Origin: Azohydromonas aeria
GTDB lineage: Bacteria > Pseudomonadota > Gammaproteobacteria > Burkholderiales > Burkholderiaceae_C
Direction: 5' to 3'
Length of the DNA: 51,514 bases
NCBI RefSeq assembly: GCF_009760915.1
Contig: NZ_VIDQ01000056.1
Location: 1-51,514 of the forward strand
This document shows, in pieces, positions 8,824-19,202 of the stretch (position 1 is the stretch's first letter; every line of letters starts with the position of its first letter). The translations under genes and the position numbers were made by a program. The notes under the pieces were generated by a model, which was not told the DNA's origin, ran no database searches, and saw nothing but the letters and a program-made list of their open reading frames with translations.

Positions 8824-8916
8824 TGGTTTCCGCCGCTGCCCGCAGCATGGACAGGCTCGCTTCCCTGTCGCGTGTTGGAGTTTCAGAAAAACGAGCAGAA
8901 GCGGCGTGCCCGGCGG

Positions 8917-9546
8917 TCAAGCCGATGCCATACTGGACGGGTCCTGCGTGAGCCGGTAGCCGTCGAAGGCTTCGAAGAACAGCTCACCCTCAGGATGGTG
9001 CAGGGTGCCGTCCTCGTCTGTCAGCCACTGCGCATCGGTCCAGAAACGTGATGCGGTGCGCAAGGCCTCCTTGACGCGCGATGCATCAGGCAACTCGTCG
9101 AGCACGGCCTCGGTTTCCTCGCGTGCCAGCGCCGGGGCGTACAGCGGTGCAGCCACGCGCTTGGCCTGCAGCGGCGCGTCGATCCAGGACGCTGCGCCCA
9201 GCAGTTCCAGCAGCATGCGCGGCAGCGCCTTCACATCGGAGTGGAAGCGCGCATCGGCCACCGCCAGCTGCACCATGGCGAAGCGTCCCGGGAACTGAAC
9301 GCGAGCCACCACGTACTGCGAACGCTGCGAGGGCCGCACGCTGGCGCCCTGAAGCGCCAGTTCCGGCGTCGGGCTGGCATAGGCCGCATGCCGGCGCGAC
9401 GGGTAATTTTGCGGGCGCAACCATTCCCACAGGTTGTCCACGACGCAGGGCACGTTGGACGGCACGCGCCGCGTGACAGGGTGAGGCTTGAGGACGCCGT
9501 CGCGGAACCCCGCGGTGGGCACGGCGCGGTAGAGAACGAGTTTCAT
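8917..9546 (-). CDS. Unknown protein, possible ADP-ribosyltransferase-like fold
   Basis: 209 residues from ATG 9546 (MKLVLYRAVPTAGFRDGVLK), convergent with the 8320 ORF and divergent from recC. The N-terminal half has an LYRAV strand, then NLWEWLRPQNYPSRRHAAYA followed by SPTPELAL. This recalls the R...YAS...AL layout of small ADP-ribosyltransferase/RES-type folds, but I cannot confirm catalytic residues. The C-terminal half is acidic (EGELFFEAFDGYRLTQDP). The in-frame extension upstream of 9546 is not protein-like. Function open; the ART idea is inference. Confidence 0.55.
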   Translation of the reverse strand: MKLVLYRAVPTAGFRDGVLKPHPVTRRVPSNVPCVVDNLWEWLRPQNYPSRRHAAYASPTPELALQGASVRPSQRSQYVVARVQFPGRFAMVQLAVADARFHSDVKALPRMLLELLGAASWIDAPLQAKRVAAPLYAPALAREETEAVLDELPDASRVKEALRTASRFWTDAQWLTDEDGTLHHPEGELFFEAFDGYRLTQDPSSMASA

Positions 9547-9934
9547 CAGCTGGGCATGGACAGGTTGCGCATGTCCCCTATCGGGCACATCGCTGGGATT
9601 CTTGAGGTCGCGGTGCCGCATCGATGCAGTGCTTGCGGCCTGGACGGCGTCCGATCGGCGCTGTCTGTGAAAGGCTGCACGCTCCTGGCCCCCCATGACC
9701 TGCAAAGCGCAACTGATTCACGCAGGAAGCGTGGGGCGCTGACCGTGCCGGCGAGCACTGCCATCGCGGGCCACCCCCTGTCGAATTGATGTGCATCAAC
9801 GAACTGGCAGATAGGCCGGGCCGCTTGCACTTCCTGGCGACGATGCACGCGCCGTTTTGTATCTGCGTGTTGCAATGCCTTATATCTGCCGATGGCAGAC
9901 CGATCACGCTCCATCCACCCCAAACGCCCCGCCC
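9547..9934 (+). promoter_or_regulatory. Divergent intergenic region with candidate recCBD promoter
   Basis: 388 bp between the minus-strand ORF and recC. TTGTAT (9857-9862) and TATATC (9881-9886) are separated by 18 bp, a reasonable sigma-70 promoter 50 bp before the recC start. Upstream there are open frames on both strands with no start signals; I see no gene. Confidence 0.35.
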
Positions 9935-12900
9935 ATGCCGTCTTCCCCGCCCGCAGGCCTGATGTTCGTTCACGGCAACCAGCCCGAGGAGCTGTTGCAG
10001 GTACTGCTGGCGTGGATGCGCAGCCATCCGCTGCCACTGCTGGAGATGGAAACCGTGCTGGTGCAGAGCAACGGCATCGCGCAGTGGCTGCGCCTGGCGC
10101 TGGCGCGGGATGCCGAGGGACTCGATGGGGAGGCACCGGGCTGCGGCATCGCCGCCGCGCTGGAGCTGTCGCTGCCGGCGCGCTTTCTCTGGCGGGCCTA
10201 CCGTGCGGTGCTGGGCGCGCAGGAGGTGCCTGAAGAGTCGCCCTTCGACGAGGCGCGGCTGGTGTGGCGGCTGATGCGGTTGCTGCCGCAACTTCTGGAG
10301 CAGTCCGAGTACGCGCCACTGCAGCGCTTCCTGGCCGCGGACGCCGACCTGCGCAAGCGCTTCCAGCTGGCCGGGCGCCTGGCCGACCTGTACGACCAGT
10401 ACCAGGTGTACCGCGCCGACTGGCTGGCCGCCTGGGAACAGGGCGAGGACGTGCTCATCCGCGCCGACGGCAGCTGCGAGCCGCTGGCCGAGGAGCAGCG
10501 CTGGCAGCCCAGCCTGTGGCGGGCGCTGCTGCAGGACGTGGCCGGCGACGGCAGCGCCGCGCCCAACCGCCAGGGCCGGGCTTCGGTGCACGAGGCCTTT
10601 TTGCAGCGGGCGGCACAGTGGCCCGACGGCACGCGCCCCGCGGGCCTGCCACGCCGGCTGTTCGTGTTCGGCATTTCCTCGCTGCCGCGGCAGTCGCTGG
10701 AGGTGCTGCACGCGCTGTCGCGCTGGACGCAGGTGCTGGCCTGCGTGCACAACCCCTGCGAGCACCACTGGGCCGACATCGTGGCCGACCGGCACCTGCT
10801 GCGCGCCACGCGCAGCCGGCAGCAGCGCCGCGCCGGCATGCCGGCGCAGCTGGAAGAGAACGAACTGCACCTGCACGCCCATCCGCTGCTGGCGGCCTGG
10901 GGACGCCAGGGGCGCGACTTCATCGGCCTGCTCGACGAGTACGACAGCGACGCCGAGCGCGCGCGCTACCGCGTGCACTTCGAGGCGCTCCAGCAGCGCA
11001 TCGACCTGTTCTCCAGCCCCGGCCAGGACTGCCTGCTGCACCAGCTGCAGGACGACATCCGCGCGCTGCGGCCGCTGCGCGAGACGCGCGCGCGCTGGGC
11101 GGCCGTGCCGGCGCAGGACGACTCGATCCGTTTTCACATCGCGCACAGCCCGCAGCGCGAGGTCGAGGTGCTGCACGACCAGTTGCTGGCCGCGTTCAAC
11201 CGCGACGCCAGCCTGCGCCCGCGCGACGTCATCGTCATGGTCCCGGACATCGATGCCTACGCGCCGCATATCCGCGCCGTGTTCGGGCTACCGGCGGTGG
11301 CCGATGCGCGCCACATTCCCTTCCACATCGCCGACCTGGGGCGCCGGCGCAACGACCCGCTGGTCGATGCGCTGGCCCGGCTGCTGGACCTGCCCAACGC
11401 CCGCGTGGCCGCCAGCGACGTGCTGGGCCTGCTCGAAGTCGAGGCCGTGCGCCGGCGCTTCGGCATCGGGGACGACGCCCTGCCGCTGCTGCAGCGCTGG
11501 ATTCACGGCGCGGGCGTGCGCTGGGGCCTGCATGCCGGGCATCGCGGCCAGCTCGGCCTGCCTGATGGCGCTGAGGCCAACACCTGGCTGTTCGGGCTGC
11601 GCCGCATGCTGCTGGGCTACGCGGTAGGCGCCACCAGCAGCGCCTGGCGCGAGATCGAGCCCTTCGACGAAGTCGGCGGCCTGGACGCGGCGCAGCTCGG
11701 CCCGCTGGCGCGGCTGCTGGAGCGGCTGGAGTTCACCTGGCGCGGCCTGGCCGAGGACGCCACCGCCGCGCAGTGGTGCCGGCGCCTGCGCGCGCTGCTG
11801 GCCGACTTCTTCGACCCCGGCGAGGGCGAGGACGCCTACACGCTGCAGCAGCTTGGCGCGGCCCTGGAGCAGTGGCAGCAGGCCTGCGAGGCGGCGCGCC
11901 TGGACGCGGCGCTGCCGCTGTGCGTGGTGGCCGAGCACTGGCTGGCGCAGATTGAGGAGGGCGGGCTGTCGCAGCGCTTCCTCGGTGGCGCCGTGACCTT
12001 CGCGACGCTGATGCCCATGCGCGCCATCCCGTTCCGGCAGGTGTGCCTGCTGGGCATGAGCGACGGGGACTATCCGCGCACGCGCGCGCCCATGGACTTC
12101 GACCTGATGGGGCGCGACTACCGCCCGGGCGACCGCTCGCGCCGCGAGGACGACCGCTACCTGTTCCTGGAGGCGCTGCTGTCGGCGCGCGAGCGGCTGC
12201 TGGTGTCGTGGGTCGGGCGCAGCGTCAACGACAACACCGCGCGCCCGCCCTCGGTGCTGGTGGGGCAGTTGCGCGACCACCTGGGCGCCGGCTGGCGCCT
12301 GAGCAATGCCGAGGACCGGCCGCAAGCGTTGATGCAGGCGCTCACCATCGAGCACCGGCTGCAGCCCTTCAGCCCCGACTACTTCACGCCCGATGCCGCG
12401 GCCCGGCATTTCACCTATGCCGGTGAATGGCGCCTGGCCGACGCGCGGCCCGCGCCGGCCGGCGCGGTGCTGCCGCCGCTGGCGCGCACCGACTCGCTGA
12501 GCCTGGCCGAGCTGGGCGGCTTCCTGCGCCACCCCGTCAAGGCCTTCTTCCGCGAGCGGCTGAAGGTAAGTTTCGACATGGAGGAAGCCGCCTGCGAGGA
12601 CCAGGAGCCCTTCGAGCTCGACGGCCTGCAGCTGTGGCAGCTCTGGGACGAGCTGATCGAGCTGCAGGCGCGGGCGGTGCGCGACGGCATGCCGCGCCAG
12701 GCAGCGCTGGACGAGGGCCTGGCGCGGCTGCACCGCCGCGGCGTGCTGCCTTGCGGGCCGTTCGGCGCACTGCTGGCCGAGCGGCTGGTCGAGCCGATGC
12801 AGGACCTGTTCGGCCGCTACGAGCAGGCCCTGGCGCGCTGGAACTTGGCGGCGCCGCACGACGAGGACGTGTGCTGGCGCCACGAGGCCACCGGGCTGGT

Positions 12901-13465
12901 GGTCGAGGACCGGCTGCACGGACTGCGCGTAGATGCCGGCGGCCAGCGTGCGCGCGTGGTGCTGCAGACCAGCGACGCGGTCAAGAAAGGGCACTACCAG
13001 CACCACCAGCTCATCCACGCCTGGGTGGCGCACCTGGCGGCGCACCTGGGCGGGCAGCCGCTGACCACGCTGGTGGTCAGTAAGGTGGGCAACGTCGAGT
13101 TCGCCCCGCTGGAGGCGGACACGGCCCGTGGCCACGTGGAGGCCCTGCTGGGCGCCTGGCGCGACGGCATGTGCCGGCCGCTGCCCCTGGCGGTGAAGAC
13201 GGGCTTCGCCTGGCTGACCGACGCCGCCGCGGGCGGCGAAGGCGACAAGGCGCGCCTGGCCTACGAAGGCAATGGCCGACGGCAGGAAGGTGAGTCGTCC
13301 TGCCCCTACCTGCAGCGGGCCTGGCCCGACTACGCGGAGCTGAGCGCCGGGGGCGAGTTCCAGCGGCTCGTGCGCGTGCTACTGCAGCCGCTGCATGCGG
13401 CCACGCCGGCCGGCAAGGACAAGACGAAGAAAGCAGCCGCCCCCGCGGCCGGAGCCCACGCATGA
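9935..13465 (+). CDS. recC: Exonuclease V subunit gamma, RecC
   Basis: 1176 residues, close to the E. coli RecC length. The N-terminus MPSSPPAGLMFVHGNQPEEL with ETVLVQSNGIAQWLRLALAR is the classic RecC opening. PMRAIPFRQVCLLGMSDGDY with RTRAPMDFDLMG is the conserved RecC core, and a PD-(D/E)xK-like inactive nuclease domain follows. RecC holds RecB and RecD together, splits DNA ends and, in E. coli, recognises Chi. ATG 9935 matches the family start. The stop overlaps recB by ATGA, so translation is coupled. An intact recC on a mobile replicon next to AAA/WYL genes suggests an accessory DNA-end processing role. Confidence 0.93.
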   Translation: MPSSPPAGLMFVHGNQPEELLQVLLAWMRSHPLPLLEMETVLVQSNGIAQWLRLALARDAEGLDGEAPGCGIAAALELSLPARFLWRAYRAVLGAQEVPEESPFDEARLVWRLMRLLPQLLEQSEYAPLQRFLAADADLRKRFQLAGRLADLYDQYQVYRADWLAAWEQGEDVLIRADGSCEPLAEEQRWQPSLWRALLQDVAGDGSAAPNRQGRASVHEAFLQRAAQWPDGTRPAGLPRRLFVFGISSLPRQSLEVLHALSRWTQVLACVHNPCEHHWADIVADRHLLRATRSRQQRRAGMPAQLEENELHLHAHPLLAAWGRQGRDFIGLLDEYDSDAERARYRVHFEALQQRIDLFSSPGQDCLLHQLQDDIRALRPLRETRARWAAVPAQDDSIRFHIAHSPQREVEVLHDQLLAAFNRDASLRPRDVIVMVPDIDAYAPHIRAVFGLPAVADARHIPFHIADLGRRRNDPLVDALARLLDLPNARVAASDVLGLLEVEAVRRRFGIGDDALPLLQRWIHGAGVRWGLHAGHRGQLGLPDGAEANTWLFGLRRMLLGYAVGATSSAWREIEPFDEVGGLDAAQLGPLARLLERLEFTWRGLAEDATAAQWCRRLRALLADFFDPGEGEDAYTLQQLGAALEQWQQACEAARLDAALPLCVVAEHWLAQIEEGGLSQRFLGGAVTFATLMPMRAIPFRQVCLLGMSDGDYPRTRAPMDFDLMGRDYRPGDRSRREDDRYLFLEALLSARERLLVSWVGRSVNDNTARPPSVLVGQLRDHLGAGWRLSNAEDRPQALMQALTIEHRLQPFSPDYFTPDAAARHFTYAGEWRLADARPAPAGAVLPPLARTDSLSLAELGGFLRHPVKAFFRERLKVSFDMEEAACEDQEPFELDGLQLWQLWDELIELQARAVRDGMPRQAALDEGLARLHRRGVLPCGPFGALLAERLVEPMQDLFGRYEQALARWNLAAPHDEDVCWRHEATGLVVEDRLHGLRVDAGGQRARVVLQTSDAVKKGHYQHHQLIHAWVAHLAAHLGGQPLTTLVVSKVGNVEFAPLEADTARGHVEALLGAWRDGMCRPLPLAVKTGFAWLTDAAAGGEGDKARLAYEGNGRRQEGESSCPYLQRAWPDYAELSAGGEFQRLVRVLLQPLHAATPAGKDKTKKAAAPAAGAHA

Positions 13466-16400
13466 GCGCGACCGCCCTTGAAGCCCTGCGTTTCCCGCTG
13501 CGCGGCAGCCGCCTCATCGAAGCCAGCGCCGGCACTGGCAAGACCTTCACCATTGCCGCGCTGTACCTGCGCCTCGTGCTGGGCCATGGCATTGGCGACG
13601 ACGCCTTTGGCCGGGCGCTGACGCCGCCGGAGATCCTGGTCGTCACCTTCACCGACGCGGCCACCAAGGAACTGCGTGACCGCATCCGCGCGCGGCTGGC
13701 CGAGGCGGCCCAGGCTTTCCTGGCCGACCCGGCACAGGTGGCGCCGCGCGCGGCGGGCGAGGACCTGCTGCACGACCTGCGCGCCGAGTACCCGGCCGCA
13801 GACTGGCCGGCCTGCGCGCGCCGGCTGCAGCTGGCCGCGGAGTGGATGGACGAGGCCGCGGTGTCCACGATCCACGGCTGGTGCAACCGCATGCTGCGCG
13901 AGCACGCCTTCGACAGCGGCAGCCTTTTCACCCAGCGCCTGGAGACTGACCAGTCGGCGCTGCTGGCCGAGGTGGTGCGCGACTACTGGCGCTGCTTCAT
14001 GGTGCCGCTGGACGAGGACGCCGTGCGCCGCGTGGCCCAGTGGTGGGGCTCGCCCGCGGCACTGCAGGCGGCCATCGCCGGGCTGCTGCCGCACGTGGGC
14101 CGGCTGGCCGCCGCCGCCGCGCCACTGCAGGCGCTGGCCACAGCGCAGGCCGCGCACGCGCAGCGCCTGGCCGAGCTCAAGGCACCCTGGCGGGAATGGG
14201 TGGATGAGCTGCAAGCGCTGATCGAAGAGGCGCGCGAGCAAAAGCTCTTCAATGCCCGCTCTCTCAACCGCTCGGTCAGCGCCAACTGGCTGGCGGCCCT
14301 GGCCCAGTGGCGCGACGACCCGGCCCAGGTGCAGCCGGCACTGACCGACACGGCCTGGGAGCGGCTGACGCCCGAGGGGCTGCAGGCGATCTGGAACGCG
14401 GGCGCGGAACCGCCCCGGCACCCGGCGCTGGAGGCGCTGCGCGCCTTGCGCGAGGAGATCGGCGCGCTGCCCATTGCCCGCGATGACCTGCTGCGCCACG
14501 CCGCGCACTGGATCACGGCCCGGTTCGACGTGGAATGCCTCCAGCGGGCCGAGATGGGCTTCGACGACCTGCTCAAGCGGCTCGATGCCGCGCTGGCCGG
14601 CCCGCACGGGCCGCGCCTGGCCGCCGTGATCCGGCGCCAGTTCCCCGTGGCGCTGATCGACGAGTTCCAGGACACCGACGCGCTGCAGTACCGCATCTTC
14701 GATGCCGTCTACCGCGTGCGCGACAACGCCCCGGACACGGCCGTGGTGCTCATCGGCGACCCGAAGCAGGCCATCTACGCCTTCCGCGGCGCCGACATCC
14801 ACACCTACCTGGCTGCACGCGCCGACACGGCTGATCGCCACTACACGCTGCGGCGCAATTTCCGCTCCACGCACGCGATGGTGGAGGCGGTGAACCACTG
14901 CTTCGACATCGCCGAGCAGCGCCAGCCTGGGCCGGGGGCGTTCCGCTTTCGCACCGCCACGGACGACCCGGTGCCGTTCCTGACGGCCACGGCCCGCGGG
15001 CGCGACGATGCCCTGGTGGTCGAGGGCCGCGAGGCGCCGGCGCTGACGGTGTGGCGCCTGCCTGACCCCGATGACGGCACGCCCTGCGGCAAGGGCGCCT
15101 ACATCGACGACATGGCGCAGGTCTGCGCCAGCGAGATGGTGCGCCTGCTCAACCTGGGGCAGCGCGGGCAGGCCGGCTTCGCCGGCGCGGACGGCCGCTG
15201 GCGCGGCCTGCAGCCGGGCGACATGGCGGTGCTGGTGAACAACCGCGACGAGGCCGGCGCCATCCGCGCGGCGCTGTCCGCGCGCGGGGTGCGCAGCGTC
15301 TACCTCTCCGAGCGCGACAGCGTCTACCAGCGCCCCGAGGCGCTGGAGGTGCAGCACTGGCTCGCGGCCTGCGCGGCGCCGGAGGACGGCCGCGCGCTGC
15401 GCGCCGCGCTGGCCACGCCGACGCTGGCGCTGGACTGGGGTGAGATGGACCGCCTCAACCGCGACGAGGCGGCCTGGGACGAGCGCGTGCTGCAGTTCCG
15501 CGGATACCAGGAGGGCTGGCGCCGCCAGGGCGTGCTGCCGATGCTGCGCCGGCTGCTGCACGACTTCGGCGTGCCGGCCCGGCTGCTGGGCGACGGCACG
15601 GGCGGCGAGCGCCGCCTCACAGACCTGCTGCACCTGGCCGAGCTGCTGCAGCAGGCCAGCGCACAGCTCGACGGCGAGCACGCGCTCGTCCGCCACCTGG
15701 CCGAGCAGCGCGGGCAGCCAGGCGCCGCCGGCAGCGGCGACGCGCGCCAGCTGCGCCTGGAAAGCGATGCCGACCTGGTGCAGGTCATCACCATACACAA
15801 GTCCAAGGGGCTGGAATACCCGCTGGTGTTCCTGCCCTTCGCCTGCAGCTTCCGCGCGGCCAAACCCACCGACACGCCGCTGAAATGGCACGACGAGGAG
15901 GGCCGCCTGCAACTGGACCTGGGCGGCTCGGCAGCAGCGGTGGCGGCCGCGGACGAGGAGCGGCTGGGGGAGGACCTGCGCAAGCTCTACGTGGCCCTGA
16001 CCCGGGCGCGCTACGCGACCTGGCTCGGCACCGCGCCCGTGGAGGGCCTGGGCCGCAGTGCCTTCGGCTGCCTGATCGGCGGCGACCTGCGTGCGGGCGT
16101 GGACGCCCTGCAGGCCGGTTGCGCTCACATCCACGTGGACAACGACCCGCAGCCCGGCGAGGACCGCTTCGCCGGCCCGGTGCAGGTCCCTGCTGCGGGC
16201 GGCGCCCGCTTGGCTGAGCGCCGGTTGCGCGAGCTCTGGTGGGTGGCCAGCTACTCGGCGCTGCAGCTCGCTGCCCGAGAGGGCGGCGCCACGGCGCAGG
16301 AGGAGGTGTTCCGCGAGGCGGCGGCCCATGCCTTGCCGGCCGTGCCGCCGCTACCGGCCGTGCTCCCGGCCGCAGCACCCTCGGCCGGCCTGCTGCACGG

Positions 16401-17130
16401 CTTTCCGCGCGGCGCGGCGGTGGGCACCTTCCTGCACGAGCTGCTGGAATGGGCTGCCAAGCAGGGCTTCGCGCAGGTGGTGCAGTCACCCGCGCTGCTG
16501 CGCGACGTGGTGGCCCGGCGCTGCGCGCTGCGCGGCTGGGAGGCGTGGATCGAGCCGCTGTGCGCCTGGCTGCAGGACCTGCTGGTGCGGCCGCTGCCCG
16601 TGCCCGGCGCGCCACCCCTGACGCTGGCCGGCCTGGGCGGCGCGGTCGCGGAGATGGAGTTCTGGATGGGCGTGCGCGAGGTGGACGCCCTGCGCCTTGA
16701 CACCCTGGTGTGCCGCCACACCCTCGGCGCCTCACGGCGCGCGCCGCTGCAGCCGGCGCAACTCAACGGGATGCTGCGCGGCTTCATCGACCTCGTGGCC
16801 GAGCACGACGGCCGCTACTGGGTCATCGACTACAAGTCCAACTGGCTGGGGCCCGACGACGGCGCCTACGGCGCCGAGGCGCTGTGCCGGGAGGTAGCCG
16901 GGCGGCGCTACGAGTTGCAGTCCGCGCTGTACCTGCTGGCGCTGCACCGGCTGCTCCAGTTGCGCCTGCCCGACTACGACTACGAACGCCACATCGGCGG
17001 CGCGCTGTGCCTGTTCCTGCGCGGCAGCCAGGCCGAATGCGCCGGCGTGCATGCCGAGCGCCCGCCGCGGGCGCTGATCGAAGCCCTCGACCGGCTGTTC
17101 AGCCGCCGCACCGCCCTGGAGACCGCATGA
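13462..17130 (+). CDS. recB: Exonuclease V subunit beta, RecB helicase-nuclease
   Basis: 1222 residues. UvrD-like helicase motifs are all visible: ASAGTGKTFTIAALYLRL (Walker A, about residue 22), VALIDEFQDTDALQYRIF (II), VLIGDPKQAIYAFRGADIHT (III), VITIHKSKGLEYPLVFLPF (V) and LYVALTRARYATWL (VI). The C-terminal nuclease domain has GFIDLVAEHDGRYWVIDYKS (about residue 1120), with the aspartate-x-lysine signature of an active RecB nuclease. RecB is the 3'-5' motor and the only nuclease of RecBCD. It overlaps recC at the start and recD at the end by ATGA. Confidence 0.95.
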   Translation: MSATALEALRFPLRGSRLIEASAGTGKTFTIAALYLRLVLGHGIGDDAFGRALTPPEILVVTFTDAATKELRDRIRARLAEAAQAFLADPAQVAPRAAGEDLLHDLRAEYPAADWPACARRLQLAAEWMDEAAVSTIHGWCNRMLREHAFDSGSLFTQRLETDQSALLAEVVRDYWRCFMVPLDEDAVRRVAQWWGSPAALQAAIAGLLPHVGRLAAAAAPLQALATAQAAHAQRLAELKAPWREWVDELQALIEEAREQKLFNARSLNRSVSANWLAALAQWRDDPAQVQPALTDTAWERLTPEGLQAIWNAGAEPPRHPALEALRALREEIGALPIARDDLLRHAAHWITARFDVECLQRAEMGFDDLLKRLDAALAGPHGPRLAAVIRRQFPVALIDEFQDTDALQYRIFDAVYRVRDNAPDTAVVLIGDPKQAIYAFRGADIHTYLAARADTADRHYTLRRNFRSTHAMVEAVNHCFDIAEQRQPGPGAFRFRTATDDPVPFLTATARGRDDALVVEGREAPALTVWRLPDPDDGTPCGKGAYIDDMAQVCASEMVRLLNLGQRGQAGFAGADGRWRGLQPGDMAVLVNNRDEAGAIRAALSARGVRSVYLSERDSVYQRPEALEVQHWLAACAAPEDGRALRAALATPTLALDWGEMDRLNRDEAAWDERVLQFRGYQEGWRRQGVLPMLRRLLHDFGVPARLLGDGTGGERRLTDLLHLAELLQQASAQLDGEHALVRHLAEQRGQPGAAGSGDARQLRLESDADLVQVITIHKSKGLEYPLVFLPFACSFRAAKPTDTPLKWHDEEGRLQLDLGGSAAAVAAADEERLGEDLRKLYVALTRARYATWLGTAPVEGLGRSAFGCLIGGDLRAGVDALQAGCAHIHVDNDPQPGEDRFAGPVQVPAAGGARLAERRLRELWWVASYSALQLAAREGGATAQEEVFREAAAHALPAVPPLPAVLPAAAPSAGLLHGFPRGAAVGTFLHELLEWAAKQGFAQVVQSPALLRDVVARRCALRGWEAWIEPLCAWLQDLLVRPLPVPGAPPLTLAGLGGAVAEMEFWMGVREVDALRLDTLVCRHTLGASRRAPLQPAQLNGMLRGFIDLVAEHDGRYWVIDYKSNWLGPDDGAYGAEALCREVAGRRYELQSALYLLALHRLLQLRLPDYDYERHIGGALCLFLRGSQAECAGVHAERPPRALIEALDRLFSRRTALETA

Positions 17131-19202
17131 CTTCCGCCATCGCCACCAATACCGTCGCCGAGGCCGCCGCGCCGCTGGCCGACACCGCGGCCCTGCTGAG
17201 CGTCATAGAGCGCTGGGCGCGGCACGGCTGGCTGCGCGAAATCGACGCGGCCTTCACCGCCTTCCTCGCGCGCGAGGTGCCGGACGCCGCGCCGCTGACG
17301 CTGCTGGCCGCGGCACTGGCCAGCCACCAGCTCGGCCACGGCCATGCCTGCCTGGACATCGAGCAGGCGCTGCGCGACCCAGGCCGGGCACTGTCGCTGC
17401 CGCCACCAGGCGACGACCTCGCGCAGGACGAGGCCCCGCCGCGGCCGGACGCCGTGCTGCTGGGCGTCACGGCCACCGACTGGTGCCGGGTGCTGCACGG
17501 CCAGCCGGCGCTCGTGGGCAGTGCCGCCGGCGACACGCCGCTGGTGTGCGTGGGCCGGCGCGTTTACCTGCGCCGCTACTGGAGCTACGAGCGCGGCGTG
17601 CGCGCCGGCATCGAGGCGCGGCTGGGCCGCGTGTTGCCCTTCTACAGCGCTGCGCTGCGCGAGCCGCTGGCGCGGCTGTTTCCGCATGATCCGGCCGCGT
17701 CCGGCCCGGACTGGCAGCAGCTGGCCTGCGCCCTGGCCGCACGCAGCGCCTTCGCGGTGGTCACCGGCGGGCCCGGCACCGGCAAGACGACGACCGTGGT
17801 GCGGCTGCTGGCGCTGCTGCAGGCGCTGGCGCTGGCCGAGCCCGGCGCCCGTGCGCTGCGCATCCGGCTGGCCGCGCCCACGGGCAAGGCGGCCGCGCGG
17901 CTGAGCCAGTCGATCGCGGGGGCAGTCGCACGGCTGCCGCTGGAGGGCCTGCCCCAGGCCGAGGCGGTGCGCACGGCCATTCCAAGCCAGGTGACCACGC
18001 TGCACCGGTTGCTCGGCAGCCGCCCCGACACGCGGCGCTTCAAGCACCACGCCGGGCAGCCGCTGCCCGTGGATGTGCTGGTCGTGGACGAGGCCTCGAT
18101 GGTGGACCTGGAGATGATGTCGGCGGTACTGGACGCGCTGCCGCCGGCGGCGCGCCTGGTGCTGCTGGGCGACAAGGACCAGCTCGCCTCGGTGGAGGCC
18201 GGCAGCGTGCTGGGCGAGCTGTGCCGCCGCGCCGAGGCCGGGCACTACACGCCGGCCACCGGGGCGTGGCTGGCCGAGCTAACCGGCGCGCCCATCGAGC
18301 CGCGCCTGGTCGATGCCCAGGGCACCGCACTGGACCAGGCGGTGGCCATGCTGCGCCACAGCCATCGCTTTGGCGCCGACAGCGGCATCGGCCGCCTGGC
18401 CGCCGCCGTCAATGCCGGCGACCTGGATGCCGTGCAGCGCGTGCTGGGCCAGGGCCATGCCGAGCTCGCGCGCGTGGCGCTGACGCCCGGCCAGGAGGCC
18501 GCCCTGCGGTGCCTGGCCATCGAGGGCGGTGGCGACGAATCGGCGCGGGGTTATCGCCACTTCCTGCAGGTGCTGCACGAGCGCCAGCCCGCGCCCGGCG
18601 CCGGCCGGGAAGAGCTGGACGCCTGGGCCGCCGCGGTGCTGGACGCCTACGGCCAGTTCCAGCTGTTGTGCGCGTTGCGCCGCGGCCCGTGGGGCGTGGA
18701 AGGCCTCAACCGGCGCGTGGCTGACTGGCTGTGCGAGGCAGGGCTGATCCCGCGCGCCGAGGGCTGGTACGCGGGGCGGCCGGTGCTGGTAACGCGCAAT
18801 GACTACGGCCTGGGACTGATGAACGGCGACATCGGCATCACGCTGGAATGGCCTGCGGCCGATGGTCCGGGCGTACTGCGCGTGGCCTTCGCGGCGGAGG
18901 ACGGCACGGGCATCCGCTGGGTGCTGCCGAGCCGGTTGAGTGCAGTCGAAACTGTCTTCGCCATGACCGTGCATAAATCGCAGGGCTCGGAGTTCACCCA
19001 TGCCGCGCTGGTTCTGCCGGACCGGGGCAGCCCCGTGCTCACGCGTGAGCTGGTCTACACCGGCATCACGCGTGCCAAACGCTGGTTCAGTCTGGTGGAG
19101 ACCGGCGACGCCGGCGTGTTACGGCAGGCGGTGCAGCGCCGGGTGCAGCGATTCGGCGGCCTGCTGGCTGTAGAAGAAAGTGTTCCTGGGCCGGAAGTTT
19201 GA
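17127..19202 (+). CDS. recD: Exonuclease V subunit alpha, RecD helicase
   Basis: 691 residues, longer than E. coli RecD (608). Walker A VVTGGPGTGKTTTVVRLLAL lies at about residue 213, followed by DVLVVDEASMVDLEMM (II), LVLLGDKDQLASVEAGSVLG (III), FAMTVHKSQGSEFTHAALVL (V) and LVYTGITRAKRWFSLVETG (VI). It is the fast 5'-3' motor that also activates the RecB nuclease. ATG 17127 overlaps the recB stop (ATGA). The extra length is mostly in the N-terminal helical region and in an insertion after motif III (about 18240-18620). Confidence 0.93.
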   Translation: MTSAIATNTVAEAAAPLADTAALLSVIERWARHGWLREIDAAFTAFLAREVPDAAPLTLLAAALASHQLGHGHACLDIEQALRDPGRALSLPPPGDDLAQDEAPPRPDAVLLGVTATDWCRVLHGQPALVGSAAGDTPLVCVGRRVYLRRYWSYERGVRAGIEARLGRVLPFYSAALREPLARLFPHDPAASGPDWQQLACALAARSAFAVVTGGPGTGKTTTVVRLLALLQALALAEPGARALRIRLAAPTGKAAARLSQSIAGAVARLPLEGLPQAEAVRTAIPSQVTTLHRLLGSRPDTRRFKHHAGQPLPVDVLVVDEASMVDLEMMSAVLDALPPAARLVLLGDKDQLASVEAGSVLGELCRRAEAGHYTPATGAWLAELTGAPIEPRLVDAQGTALDQAVAMLRHSHRFGADSGIGRLAAAVNAGDLDAVQRVLGQGHAELARVALTPGQEAALRCLAIEGGGDESARGYRHFLQVLHERQPAPGAGREELDAWAAAVLDAYGQFQLLCALRRGPWGVEGLNRRVADWLCEAGLIPRAEGWYAGRPVLVTRNDYGLGLMNGDIGITLEWPAADGPGVLRVAFAAEDGTGIRWVLPSRLSAVETVFAMTVHKSQGSEFTHAALVLPDRGSPVLTRELVYTGITRAKRWFSLVETGDAGVLRQAVQRRVQRFGGLLAVEESVPGPEV

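Noticed and set aside
9578..11269. 563-residue minus-strand frame opposite recC
   Set aside because: Same shadow effect; no domain or ribosome site.
13330..16329. 999-residue open frame on the minus strand
   Set aside because: It lies entirely opposite recB, has histidine/arginine/alanine-rich low-complexity composition, and arises from G+C-rich codon structure of the real gene.
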